From: Variovorax sp. WDL1
GTDB taxonomy: Bacteria; Pseudomonadota; Gammaproteobacteria; Burkholderiales; Burkholderiaceae_C
Direction: 5' to 3'
Assembly (NCBI RefSeq): GCF_001541225.1
Contig: NZ_LMTS01000274.1
Span: forward strand, 1-45,730
DNA: 45,730 nucleotides
The notes beneath the pieces are model-generated. The model did no database searches, had not been told where the DNA came from, and saw nothing but the letters and a program-made list of their open reading frames with translations. Below, one piece after another: positions 23,944 through 31,517 of this stretch; positions within the stretch are counted from its first letter, which is position 1; every line of letters starts with the position of its first letter. The position numbers and the translations under genes are program-made.

Positions 23944-24384
23944 ATGCAGACGCCCGTCAATCCTTCGAACGTGCCAACGCCGAGCACCGTCCTGCAGCAG
24001 GCGCAGGCGATCGCCGCATATCCGCAGACGAATGCCGTGGCGCGCGTGCCCATGGGTCACGGCCACGTCGGCCAAGCGCTGATCAAGCAGTACCTCGATC
24101 TTGGCATCCAGACGGTGCTCGTTCCGATGGTGGACACCCCTGAGCAGGCCGCCGAGGTCGTGCGTTCGATGCGCTATCCGCCCGGCGGCGTACGCGGCAT
24201 GGGCGGCGCACGCGCCTCCCGTTGGGGCCGCTATCCGCGCTACTACCTCGAGGCCAATGACCAAGTCTGCCTGCTCGTCCGGGTGGAAACGCGCGAAGCG
24301 CTCGACAACCTCGACGCGATCGCCGCCACCGACGGCGTGGACGGTGTGTTCATCGGGCCGGCGGACCTGTCCGCTTCGCCCTGA
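23944..24384 (+). pseudogene. hpaI: hpaI-like aldolase gene truncated at both ends
   Basis: A 146-codon frame matching the middle of 4-hydroxy-2-oxoheptanedioate aldolase (HpcH/HpaI family, normally about 260 residues). Recognisable parts are TVLQQAQAIAAYPQT, ALIKQYLDLGIQTVLVPMVD, RSMRYPPGGVRGMG, LLVRVETREALDNLDAIAA (metal-binding Glu) and GVDGVFIGPADLSAS (metal-binding Asp). It stops right after DLSAS, so about 80 C-terminal residues are gone. The first 45 or so are also missing, including the segment carrying the catalytic histidine. It is therefore unlikely to be active unless it works in a complex. It is in frame after the monooxygenase (3 bp gap) and butts against the opposite-strand AhpD-like gene, which marks the deletion or rearrangement breakpoint. 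Confidence 0.8.
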
Positions 24385-24684
24385 CTACACCACATGAAGA
24401 CCGTGCGCTACGCCTCCACCTGCACGCATCGCTGCGGCCACCATGGTTGCCTCGGCGAGTTCCGCTTCGCTCGCGCCGGCTTTGCGTGCACGCTGTGCGT
24501 GGTCTTCGATGCAGTACGGGCACTGGGTAGTGACGGCCACCGCTATCGCGATTAGCTCCTTGTATTTGGCAGGGATTGCACCATCCTTGAGTGCAGCCTC
24601 GGTGAAGGCAAGAAAGCTGTTAACGGCCTCCGGCGCCAAACTGCGCAATGTCTTCAGCTTGGCCATATTCTTCATGTCATACAT
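24385..24684 (-). CDS. AhpD/carboxymuconolactone decarboxylase-family protein
   Basis: A 99-residue CMD-domain protein with the AhpD-type redox pattern: Glu43, eleven residues, Cys55-x2-Cys58, then His62 (TQCPYCIEDHAQRA). Such proteins are helical trimers or hexamers with thiol peroxidase-like or disulfide reductase activity. The Cys pair makes AhpD-type chemistry more likely than lactone decarboxylation. It is convergent with, and directly abuts, the hpaI remnant: the two stop codons are adjacent with no spacer. Its ATG at 24684 has AGGT just before. A 20-bp perfect palindrome lies 32 bp upstream. Function in the pathway is unknown. Confidence 0.85.
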   Translation of the reverse strand: MYDMKNMAKLKTLRSLAPEAVNSFLAFTEAALKDGAIPAKYKELIAIAVAVTTQCPYCIEDHAQRARKAGASEAELAEATMVAAAMRAGGGVAHGLHVV

Positions 24685-24715
24685 ACCTGAATCCTGAATA
24701 GAAAAAGAAAGGAAA

Positions 24716-24735
24716 GAAGCATTCGCGAATGCTTC
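24716..24735. promoter_or_regulatory. 20-bp perfect palindrome upstream of the AhpD-like gene
   Basis: GAAGCATTCGCGAATGCTTC is a perfect palindrome with no spacer, located 32-51 bp upstream of the AhpD-like start. That is a normal place for an operator. The regulator is unknown; no copy was noticed elsewhere. Confidence 0.45.
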
Positions 24736-24874
24736 GGCTGCGATACCGTACTGAGCAGAAGGAAGCTGGCTAGGGGTTGAACTGCCAGGCCGATTGGCCC
24801 AGGAAATCCGGATGGGAATGGCGCGGCGTCGCTACGCGGGGGGAAATCTGCTGTATGCAGGGCCGCCGCGATCT

Positions 24875-24893
24875 TCGTCCGCGGCGCGGACGA
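24875..24893. promoter_or_regulatory. Hairpin containing an operator-like GTCC-N7-GGAC core
   Basis: An 8-bp inverted repeat (TCGTCCGC and GCGGACGA) with a 3-base loop. Its core at 24877-24891, GTCCGCGGCGCGGAC, fits GTCC-R-N5-Y-GGAC exactly. It could be a sixth IclR site or a terminator for the cupin operon, whose last gene ends at 25007. One such match in a GC-rich window can also arise by chance. Confidence 0.3.
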
Positions 24894-25006
24894 GTCGACT
24901 TCAATGAGCGGGGCCGGGCCCTCGGCCTTCTCCTGGCGTCACGCCCAGCCCAGCCTACGGCGCTCATTCGGTTGCCTCCTGTTTCGACGGATCTGAACCG
25001 TGGGCG

Positions 25007-25546
25007 TCAGGACTTCGTTTCCAGCGCGCGAAGGAAGGCTTCCAGGTCAAGCGGCTTCTCGCCCAGGGTGTCCGGATCCCATTCGCTGCGGGGCGTGTGA
25101 AAGTAGCCGCCGCCATAGATGTGGATGGCACGAGAAATCCTGGAACTCGGGTTGACTACGGAGTGCACTATGTCCTTTCCGAGCAAAAGCACATCGCCAG
25201 TGGACACGGATTTCGCTCCGACTGCGGAGATCCGGGAGGGCCCGTCGCCAGGCAGCCTGGGCCACAGTATGTTGTCCTTCCGGCCGCAGTAGAGACCCAT
25301 CACGGACCACATCAGATGGTTGTGCGGCCGGAGCACGCAGTGCGCCGGCCATGTGACGTTCAGGATCGTGATCGAATCCGAAGCGCGGACGATCTGCGGA
25401 CCTGGCCTCGCTGGCTGTCCCAATGCTTCTAGCACCGCGGCAGGATCTGTCATGGCGCGGGCCACCACTTCCTGGACGGCGCGCTGTCTGTCACCCTGCC
25501 GAACGGCTGAAGCACAGTCCTCGATGAACTGCTCACGATCAAACAT
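25007..25546 (-). CDS. Cupin-fold protein, cysteine dioxygenase-like
   Basis: A 179-residue cupin resembling the cysteine/3-mercaptopropionate dioxygenase group. The first metal motif is LRPHNHLMWSVMGLYCGRKD (two His) and the second GKDIVHSVVNPSSR with HIYGGGYF. In that group three histidines bind Fe(II). The ATG at 25546 has AGGAG six bases upstream; a longer frame reaches 25603 but would start in the intergenic spacer. It is the last gene of the TetR-controlled operon, after the hydrolase-cupin fusion. A thiol dioxygenase is one option; another oxygenase or isomerase is possible. The iron-binding histidines are seen, the substrate is not. Confidence 0.78.
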   Translation of the reverse strand: MFDREQFIEDCASAVRQGDRQRAVQEVVARAMTDPAAVLEALGQPARPGPQIVRASDSITILNVTWPAHCVLRPHNHLMWSVMGLYCGRKDNILWPRLPGDGPSRISAVGAKSVSTGDVLLLGKDIVHSVVNPSSRISRAIHIYGGGYFHTPRSEWDPDTLGEKPLDLEAFLRALETKS

Positions 25547-25648
25547 CCGGGCTCCTGAAAGTTGGTTGAAGTCCCCCGAAAGTACCGACCGCAATACCGG
25601 CACTGGCTCTTACACTGATCGCTCAGCGCTGTACGGCGGACATCCGAA

Positions 25649-26926
25649 TCAGATGCAATCTTCAGTGACGAAGTCTGCGGGCGACGCCACTTCCAGCACC
25701 TCGATGTCTTCGGAGTGCTCCAGCTCGGCATGCGGGTCCGGTGCCTGGAAGATGGCGTCACCGGCTTTCAGCTCGAAGGTGCCGTGATCCTTGTAGTGGA
25801 ACTTGAGCCACCCCTTCAGCACGTAGAGCAGCCGGAAGTCGGCGTAGTGAACATGCCACCCGGCGGAGACTGGAAGCCCGTCCCGCGGGCGGATCACTCT
25901 TGCCACGAACCTGCCATCGGTCGCTTCGGTGACGCCGAGGTCCCGGTACTCGAAGTAGGTTCGTAGCCCTTCCGACTTGAACTCGGCATCCTTTAGGCGA
26001 GAAATGATTGTCTCCGTCAAGGCCCTACCCTGCCCGTGCAATCGCTTCGCGGCGTTCTGTGGCCGGCTCTCGCGAACCTGCTCGAGCCATTGCAGCAGCA
26101 GGTCCGCCACGAGCTGCGGTCGATCTATGTTCGGTGTATGCCGCCCCGAGATCTTCTCCACTTTGACCGCGGGGAGGACCTTCTGGATGTGCGAAGTCCA
26201 GCCAGGCTGGCAGCTCGGATCGTCGGAAGGTTCGACGAGCAACAGCGGCACGGTGCACCCTTCGAGCGATTTCGGATATGCATCCGCCTGTGCAGAGGGA
26301 CCGCCCTGCTCCCACGGGGCTTGCAAGCGTGCGGCGGAGAGTGCTGCATAGTGACCCGGAACCAGCGACTTTGCGTGTCGTTCCTTCACGTACGCGTCAT
26401 GGTCGAAACCTTCATGTGCCGGATCGGCAATCATCGAGACGAGCCGTGCAATGGCTTCCACGGACCCGTCGAACTCCGCGAGCTTGGCCATGGCTTCGGG
26501 AACACGCCAGGGTCCGCCCGTGCCGGCGATGCTGCAGGCACTCGCAATCGGCCAAGGGTGCGGCTTCACCGTCAAGGCGCGCATCACCAGCGTGCCTCCG
26601 AACGAAGTGCCGACGAAGTGCGCACTTTGCAACGAGAGCGCCGCGCAGAAGTCGCCCACGTGTTTCATGCGGGATGCGACCGGCGAACGATCGAAGAAGT
26701 ACGCCTTGTCCGTGCCGCCAAAACCGAGCAGGTCCGGAATCAGAACGCGGTAGCCGCCTTGCACCAGCAGTGGCGCTACGCCTCCCCAGGATGTCTCGGC
26801 GCAGGCACCGAATCCGCCATCGTGCAGCAGGACCACAGGAACGGCGTCAGCGGGTCCGGCTTCGACATACCGGGTCTTGAATCCTCCCGCAACGATGTAC
26901 TTTTCATTCAATTGAGTATTGCTCAT
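25649..26926 (-). CDS. Alpha/beta-hydrolase fused to a C-terminal cupin domain
   Basis: A 425-residue two-domain protein. Residues 1-285 are an alpha/beta-hydrolase: LLHDGGFGACAETSW for the oxyanion loop, nucleophile Ser108 in GTSFGG, acid near VEPSDD (235-236) and His263 in SGRHTPNIDRP. Residues about 320-425 form a cupin with His358/His360 (GWHVHY), LLYVLKGWLKFHYKD and His399 (PDPHAELEH). The hydrolase half resembles MhpC-type C-C hydrolases and esterases. Fusion to a cupin is unusual. It overlaps the upstream oxidoreductase gene by 23 bp, so the two are coupled. A single protein may hydrolyse an ester or ring-cleavage product and bind metal for a second step. Confidence 0.84.
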   Translation of the reverse strand: MSNTQLNEKYIVAGGFKTRYVEAGPADAVPVVLLHDGGFGACAETSWGGVAPLLVQGGYRVLIPDLLGFGGTDKAYFFDRSPVASRMKHVGDFCAALSLQSAHFVGTSFGGTLVMRALTVKPHPWPIASACSIAGTGGPWRVPEAMAKLAEFDGSVEAIARLVSMIADPAHEGFDHDAYVKERHAKSLVPGHYAALSAARLQAPWEQGGPSAQADAYPKSLEGCTVPLLLVEPSDDPSCQPGWTSHIQKVLPAVKVEKISGRHTPNIDRPQLVADLLLQWLEQVRESRPQNAAKRLHGQGRALTETIISRLKDAEFKSEGLRTYFEYRDLGVTEATDGRFVARVIRPRDGLPVSAGWHVHYADFRLLYVLKGWLKFHYKDHGTFELKAGDAIFQAPDPHAELEHSEDIEVLEVASPADFVTEDCI

Positions 26927-28376
26927 GGGTATGGTCTTTCAAGGAAATGGACTGGAGAGTACCCAGCAAGTGCGGCAACATCCGCCGCACCTGATTGGCG
27001 ATGAAAGGGATGGCGACCGGGTCGCCGAATGCGCCGGCGGTCGGTGGCCCGATGACGCGCAGCGTGGGAAGCGGAACGCCGGCGGCGTCCAAGGCCTCGC
27101 AATGTTCACTGACCTCGAACCCGATCCCGGTTGGATGCAGCCGCACCATCCCGATCTCCAAGAGGTTGTGCAACAGCGGATTGGAGCGCCAGGCGGATCC
27201 GGAATCCAGTCCCGTGCAATTGACGACGAGGTCGAACTCGTGCCACTTGCCGGAGTCAGCTGTGGCGCTGGAGAGTTCGACCTTCAATGCATCAGCATGC
27301 GCTTCCACCGTACGCAGAGTTGCCTTTTCGTAGTGGACTCTACCCTCGCGTTCCGCTTCAGCGACCATGGCTTCGTTCATCGGTGGCGTGCGGAAGCGGT
27401 GAACGTCATAGAACACGCGCAGACGCCTCAAGAAGCGCAGCTTCTCGGGCGTGGGCAGCGGGGGCCAGAGCTTCCAGACCACATCCCGCACAGGATCGAA
27501 GGCCTGGTACCAGTTCTGCCCCTGCGCTGCCATGCGCAAAATCTCCTTGCGCAAAGCTGCGCTCCACGCACCTACCCGGGTGGGTGCCGACTCAATGAAC
27601 CCGGGGACATCGGTCGTCAGCACCGGCAGCCTCGGAGGCGCCTGCAGCGTCTCTGGTGACTGGGGCTGCGGTTTCAATCCGCGCCGTGAAACCACCAGGA
27701 TGCCGCCGCGGTGGTCCCGGCGAACCAAGGTGGAGACAATGTCGAGCGCCGTTAGCCCACTGCCCACCACCAGCACGCGTGCCGTCTGTGGAATGCGGTG
27801 GAGGCAATCCGGCTCCAATGGATTCGCGATGATCCGGGGATCCGAGCGGTGCTCCTCGCGAAAGGGCGCCCGGAGCGAAGGAACTGGGTTGCCCGTAGCA
27901 ATCACCAGCATCTCGCCTGCGACGTCACCATGGTGCTCGGTGGTGACCCTGTAGAGTCCGTCGCGAATCCGGACAGAGATTGCCGTGTCCCGAACATGGC
28001 GGATCGATGATCCTGTGCGCGCGTCGCTTGCGTGGGCCTGAACTTTCGCGCTCAGGTATTCCCCCATGTCGGAGCGCCGCAGGAACACCTGCCCGTTTGC
28101 AGTCCGGCAACCGGTGTCGCGGTGGAGGACATTCGCCGCCTCGAACCATTGCCGGAGCTCGAGTGGCCGCTGCGGATCGATCCAGTGGACGTCGAGCGGT
28201 GCATTCAGGCGGTGATCAGGGTCTGTCGCTGAGTACGCCAGGCCCCGCCCCACATGCTCCCGGGGCTCAATGATGGTGATGTCCACCGGTGTCAAAGAGG
28301 AGCGGACAAGTTGAACAGCGAAAGATGCCGCACTGACACCCCCACCGACAACAACGACGCGTGCGGCTGCTGGCAA
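26904..28376 (-). CDS. FAD/NAD(P)-binding oxidoreductase
   Basis: A 490-residue flavoprotein of the FAD-NAD(P)-binding (NAD_binding_9) type. It has an N-terminal dinucleotide fold (ARVVVVGGGVSAASFAVQL), the GRGLAYSATDPDHRLNAP segment typical of this group, and a second Rossmann motif (ARVLVVGSGLTALDIVSTL near the middle), then VVNCTGLDSG. The start is a TTG at 28376: an AGGAG lies six bases upstream, and the Rossmann strand begins immediately, so this non-ATG start is well supported. It is 9 bp after the Bug gene and overlaps the hydrolase-cupin gene. It could be an N- or S-hydroxylating or Baeyer-Villiger-like monooxygenase; the reaction is not known. Confidence 0.82.
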   Translation of the reverse strand: MPAAARVVVVGGGVSAASFAVQLVRSSLTPVDITIIEPREHVGRGLAYSATDPDHRLNAPLDVHWIDPQRPLELRQWFEAANVLHRDTGCRTANGQVFLRRSDMGEYLSAKVQAHASDARTGSSIRHVRDTAISVRIRDGLYRVTTEHHGDVAGEMLVIATGNPVPSLRAPFREEHRSDPRIIANPLEPDCLHRIPQTARVLVVGSGLTALDIVSTLVRRDHRGGILVVSRRGLKPQPQSPETLQAPPRLPVLTTDVPGFIESAPTRVGAWSAALRKEILRMAAQGQNWYQAFDPVRDVVWKLWPPLPTPEKLRFLRRLRVFYDVHRFRTPPMNEAMVAEAEREGRVHYEKATLRTVEAHADALKVELSSATADSGKWHEFDLVVNCTGLDSGSAWRSNPLLHNLLEIGMVRLHPTGIGFEVSEHCEALDAAGVPLPTLRVIGPPTAGAFGDPVAIPFIANQVRRMLPHLLGTLQSISLKDHTHEQYSIE

Positions 28377-28385
28377 GTCCAGCTC

Positions 28386-29363
28386 CTATTCCTCGGCCTT
28401 GAAGCCGGACGCTGCGACGACGGTTTTCCAGCGGCCAAGCTCGGCGCGGGTGAACGTCCCGAGTTCTGCAGGATTCATCCTCTCCGGATTCACGAGTATC
28501 GCTGCGAATCTCCCCTTGGCTTTCTCCACTGCGGCTGCGATCTCCTCGTGCAGTTTTTGCACGCGCGCTGCCGGCACCTTCGACGGCGCGTACACAGCCA
28601 GGATCTCCTTTGCCACAAGGCTTTCCAGGTTGTATTCGACAACGGTTGGCACATCGGGCAGCAGCGCAGACCTCTTGCTGCTCGCGATGGCCAGTACCCT
28701 GAGCTTCCCGGACTGGTGGTAGGGCAGCGCATTCGAGACGGGGTCGATGATCGCTGGAATGTGCCCGCCCAGGACATCCTGGATCAGCGGGGCGCCGCCC
28801 TTGTAGGGCACCACCGTGAAAGGAACGTTCGTCGCTCTCGAGAGGAGAGTGCCGATGAAATGCGAGGTGGAGCCGGCCGCGGGAACTCCGTATTTGGCCT
28901 GAGTTGGATCTTCGCGGCACCACTGGATGAACTCTGGCAGCGTCTTGACGGTGGCCGGCACCGCTGGTCCAACGGTGATCGCATAGTCAAAAGACGCAAC
29001 AGCCGAGACGGGCTTGAAGTCCACCAGCGTGTCATAGCCAAGCTTGCCGTACACATGCGGGTAAATGCTCAGGATGGAACTCGGGGTGAGCAGGATGGTG
29101 TTCCCATCGTCATCGGCTCGCTTCACGAACTCGGCGGCAATACGCCCGCCGGCACCCACCTTGTTTTCGACGATGACACCTGCAGGATACGAGGGCCGGA
29201 GTTCCTCGCTCAGTGCACGCGTGACGTTGTCGGTCAGCACTCCTGCAGGAAAGCCAACGACGATGTGAAGCGGCTTCGCGGCTTGTGCGGCCACGCCCGA
29301 GCCAAGCGCGGTGAGGGTGGCGCCCATACTTGCACTGGCAAGCAGGGTTCGGCGAGTGATCAT
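28386..29363 (-). CDS. Bug/TctC-family periplasmic solute-binding protein
   Basis: A 325-residue Bug protein, first gene of the TetR-controlled operon. The N-terminus is twin-arginine-like (MITRRTLLASASMGATLTAL). Signatures are IVVGFPAGVLTDNVTRAL, VIVENKVGAGGRIAAEF, VVPYKGGAPLIQDVLGGH and LLPDVPTVVEYNLESL. The ATG at 29363 has GGAG seven bases upstream; the frame continues upstream to 29441 through the promoter, so that extension is rejected. The usual PGG of the first motif is PAGVLT here. It probably binds the compound metabolised by the three enzymes downstream. Confidence 0.9.
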   Translation of the reverse strand: MITRRTLLASASMGATLTALGSGVAAQAAKPLHIVVGFPAGVLTDNVTRALSEELRPSYPAGVIVENKVGAGGRIAAEFVKRADDDGNTILLTPSSILSIYPHVYGKLGYDTLVDFKPVSAVASFDYAITVGPAVPATVKTLPEFIQWCREDPTQAKYGVPAAGSTSHFIGTLLSRATNVPFTVVPYKGGAPLIQDVLGGHIPAIIDPVSNALPYHQSGKLRVLAIASSKRSALLPDVPTVVEYNLESLVAKEILAVYAPSKVPAARVQKLHEEIAAAVEKAKGRFAAILVNPERMNPAELGTFTRAELGRWKTVVAASGFKAEE

Positions 29364-29413
29364 GCAGTTCTCCGGTTGAAGAGTGAGCTGGAGGGAGTGA
29401 GCGGCTGGACCAG

Positions 29414-29441
29414 AATGTACTGTACCGAACGTTCGGGTCAA
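29414..29441 (-). promoter_or_regulatory. Sigma70-type promoter of the Bug-oxidoreductase-cupin operon
   Basis: On the minus strand TTGACC (29441-29436) is followed after 16 bases by TACATT (29419-29414). TetR operator 1 fills most of the spacer, an arrangement that would block RNA polymerase. Confidence 0.55.
29421..29438. promoter_or_regulatory. TetR-type operator, copy 1
   Basis: TGTACCGAACGTTCGGGT, with the perfect palindrome CCGAACGTTCGG at 29425-29436. An identical 18-bp copy lies 29 bp downstream. It sits in the spacer of the leftward promoter. Confidence 0.75.
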
Positions 29442-29447
29442 ATAGGG

Positions 29448-29475
29448 TTTGTACCGAACGTTCGGGTGCCATAAT
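29448..29475 (+). promoter_or_regulatory. Candidate promoter of the tetR gene
   Basis: A weak -35 (TTTGTA, 29448-29453) and CATAAT (29470-29475) are 16 bases apart, with operator copy 2 lying exactly in the spacer. This predicts autoregulation of the TetR gene 30 bp downstream. Confidence 0.45.
29450..29467. promoter_or_regulatory. TetR-type operator, copy 2
   Basis: Same 18 bases as copy 1 (TGTACCGAACGTTCGGGT), palindromic core at 29454-29465. The two cores are 29 bp apart and occupy one promoter each in the divergent gap. Confidence 0.75.
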
Positions 29476-29504
29476 GGAGGTATTCGAATGGAGGCAGATC
29501 GACG

Positions 29505-30122
29505 ATGAAGGAAACAAGGGAAAGGCGAAGCCGCGAGGATGTCGTGGTGCAGCTGCGGGAAGTCTTTCGCCGCTTCGGGTACGAAGGGGCGACGCTATCG
29601 CGGATTTCCGACGTGACAGGCCTCGGGCGCGCAAGCCTTTATCACCACTTCCCCAACGGCAAGGACGAGATGATCAAGGCCGTGCTGGAGAAGACCGAGG
29701 AAACGTTCGACCGGGAGATTCTTGGCAGGCTCCGTGCGGACCTGCCTCCTGAAGAACGCATTCGCAACGTGCTGGATCACTTCTGGACCCACTACAGTGG
29801 CGGCAGCACGACCTGTTTTCTCGCCTTGCTGGCCCTGACCTCCAACGAAGGCGAGCTAGCTGCCGGTATCCAGCGGGTATTCCGCAAGTGGGTCACCGGA
29901 TTCGCGGACGTCATTCGTGAAGCCGGCGTGCCTTCTGATATCGCAGATGTTCGTGCCGAAGACGCCGTTCTGCAAATCCAGGGCACACTGATTCTGGCGA
30001 ACGCAATCAATGATCCCTCGCCTTTCCAGCGTGTGATGTTGATGCTGAGCGATTCACTGCTGGCAACGAACGGCTCGGCAGATGACGCCCCGAAGCGCAG
30101 AGCGGCGCGCGGCGTGACCTGA
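29505..30122 (+). CDS. TetR/AcrR-family transcriptional repressor
   Basis: A 205-residue TetR-family regulator. The DNA-binding region is REVFRRFGYEGATLSRISDV followed by TGLGRASLYHHFPNGKDEMI (about residues 18-55), the standard TetR helix-turn-helix. The rest is the helical ligand domain. It is divergent from the Bug operon, with two identical 18-bp palindromic operators between them, so it most likely represses both itself and that operon until a ligand binds. A broken efflux gene follows it, the usual partner of many TetR genes, so it may once have controlled efflux as well. Confidence 0.9.
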   Translation: MKETRERRSREDVVVQLREVFRRFGYEGATLSRISDVTGLGRASLYHHFPNGKDEMIKAVLEKTEETFDREILGRLRADLPPEERIRNVLDHFWTHYSGGSTTCFLALLALTSNEGELAAGIQRVFRKWVTGFADVIREAGVPSDIADVRAEDAVLQIQGTLILANAINDPSPFQRVMLMLSDSLLATNGSADDAPKRRAARGVT

Positions 30123-30180
30123 GCCGGGCTGTCTCCACCTCGCAAGAGCCCAGCGGCAACGACAACCTCACGTTCATCGA

Positions 30181-31328
30181 GCGAAGGCCCCACTGCGGCT
30201 GGGTGCAGCCTTTGTCGCTCCCAACGTCCTCGCCCTCATCGCCACGACGTTCCCCATGGGCAATGAACGCAACGTAGCGATGGCGGTGTACGCCGCAATG
30301 TCTGCCGTCGGCATCACGGTCGGCGTATTGCTGGGAGGCGTGCTGACGGGACTGTTGAGCTGGCGCTGGGTCTTCCTCATCAATGTTCCGATCGGTCTCG
30401 CGGTGCTGCTAGGCACCCGCACCCTGGCCGAAGGGGCGCGCGGTCGCGGCAAGCTCGCCACCGTGGATGCGGTTAGCGCTTCCGGCGCCCTCTTCGCCCT
30501 CGCTTTCGGCATCACCCATGCAGGTGAGCAGGGATGGGGTGATCCCATGAGTTTGGCGCCCTAGGCGCCGCTGCCGTCCTCGCGGCCGTCTTCGTGTGGC
30601 TGCAGATAAGGCGCGAGCACCCGATGCTGCCCCTTCGCCTCCTGCGCGACCCGAACCGATCGGGCTCCTACCTCGTCGTACTCTTCATCGGTGCGGGCTT
30701 GATGGCGACCTACTACCTGCTCACCCTGTACATGCAGCAGGTCCTAGGATTCAGCCCCGTGCTGGCTGGCGTTGCTTCGCTGCCGGTCAGCGTCGGCATC
30801 GTGCTGTCTGCCGGCATCAGTACCAAGCTCGTCGAGCATCTCGCGCCACGGCTCGTTGCCGTGCCTGGCCTCGTTATTGCTGCAGCCGGCATGCTGTGGT
30901 TGTCAACGCTGTCCGTGGGTTCGTCTTACCTGTGGCACGTGCTGCCGGCTCTGTTCGTCACCTATTTCGGCTTGGGCATGGGATTCATGCCGCTGACGCT
31001 CACCGTAGTGCACGGCGTGGAAGAATCGTACGCCGGCGTGGCGTCCGCGATCCTGAACACGGCGCAGCAGATCGGTGCCGCGCTCGGCGTCTCCGGCCTT
31101 GCTACGATCGCGAGCAGCACCACCAGCCGCACACTCCCCGATGCCGGACGGGTACTGAGCACCGCTATGGCCAGCGGCGACGTGGCGTCGATCGACAGAG
31201 CCACTGCGGCCCTTACCAGCGGCTTCAGCAGTGCGTTCATGGCAGCGGCGGGCACGATGCTGCTCGCCATCGGAATCATGCTGGCGATGGTGAGGGCGCG
31301 ACGCACGCAGCGGGCAAGCACGGAGTGA
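30181..31328 (+). pseudogene. MFS (DHA2/EmrB-type) efflux transporter, 5'-truncated and frameshifted
   Basis: Two frames together match the middle and end of a 14-helix drug:proton antiporter. The first (30181-30564) begins at LGAAFVAPNVLALIATTFP and includes GNERNVAMAVYAAMSAVG and LSWRWVFLINVPIGLAVLL, then stops at GDPMSLAP. The second continues homology in another frame from about 30552 (ALGAAAVLAAVFVW) through MLPLRLLRDPNRSG to 31328. One base lost near 30550 explains the frame change. The first three or so membrane segments, and any start codon, are missing: homology begins abruptly about 60 bp after the tetR stop. Not functional as it stands. Confidence 0.8.
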
Positions 31329-31436
31329 ACCCACATGCCCCACACCATTGCTCCCGGCGCGTTCGCCATCAATGAGGACGCGGGCACGCGCCAGGCGTCC
31401 ACGCCATGCAATCGCTTACTGCTGTCTCGCATGTTC

Positions 31437-31459
31437 GACCTTGAGATCATGTCAAGGTC
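31437..31459. promoter_or_regulatory. MerR-type operator-like inverted repeat
   Basis: Arms GACCTTGA and TCAAGGTC are perfect 8-bp complements with a 7-base spacer. MerR-family sites have this size and style. There is no MerR gene in the window, so it may be the leftover of a lost promoter, or a hairpin ending transcription of the transporter remnant. Confidence 0.35.
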
Positions 31460-31493
31460 AGATCCCGATCACTAGAACTGCTTGATTCGTCGC

Positions 31494-31517
31494 GAGGACT
31501 CGAGGACTCGAGGACTT
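31494..31517. repeat. Short tandem repeat, three 8-bp units
   Basis: GAGGACTC is repeated twice and followed by GAGGACTT with no spacer. It lies in non-coding sequence 158 bp beyond the AraC stop. Likely slippage product; no role is evident. Confidence 0.6.

Larger units (their letters stand above)
24685..25006. other. Intergenic region with palindromes
   Basis: About 320 bp between the AhpD-like start and the 3' end of the cupin gene. It contains a 20-bp perfect palindrome (24716-24735) and a hairpin whose core fits the IclR-type operator pattern (24877-24891); both are listed separately. No gene is supported here. Confidence 0.5.

Noticed and set aside
22255..24264. Long minus-strand frame (about 669 codons) opposite the flavin monooxygenase
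   Set aside because: Shadow of the sense gene, with no motif and no ribosome site.
25627..25641. A further IclR-operator-like sequence upstream of the cupin gene
   Set aside because: Only the right half (GCGGAC) and the centre match; the left GTCC is absent, so 11 of 15 positions agree with B3. Not counted.
31335..31476. 46-codon frame after the MFS pseudogene
   Set aside because: No ribosome site, no recognisable motif, and it runs through the MerR-like inverted repeat; treated as non-coding.
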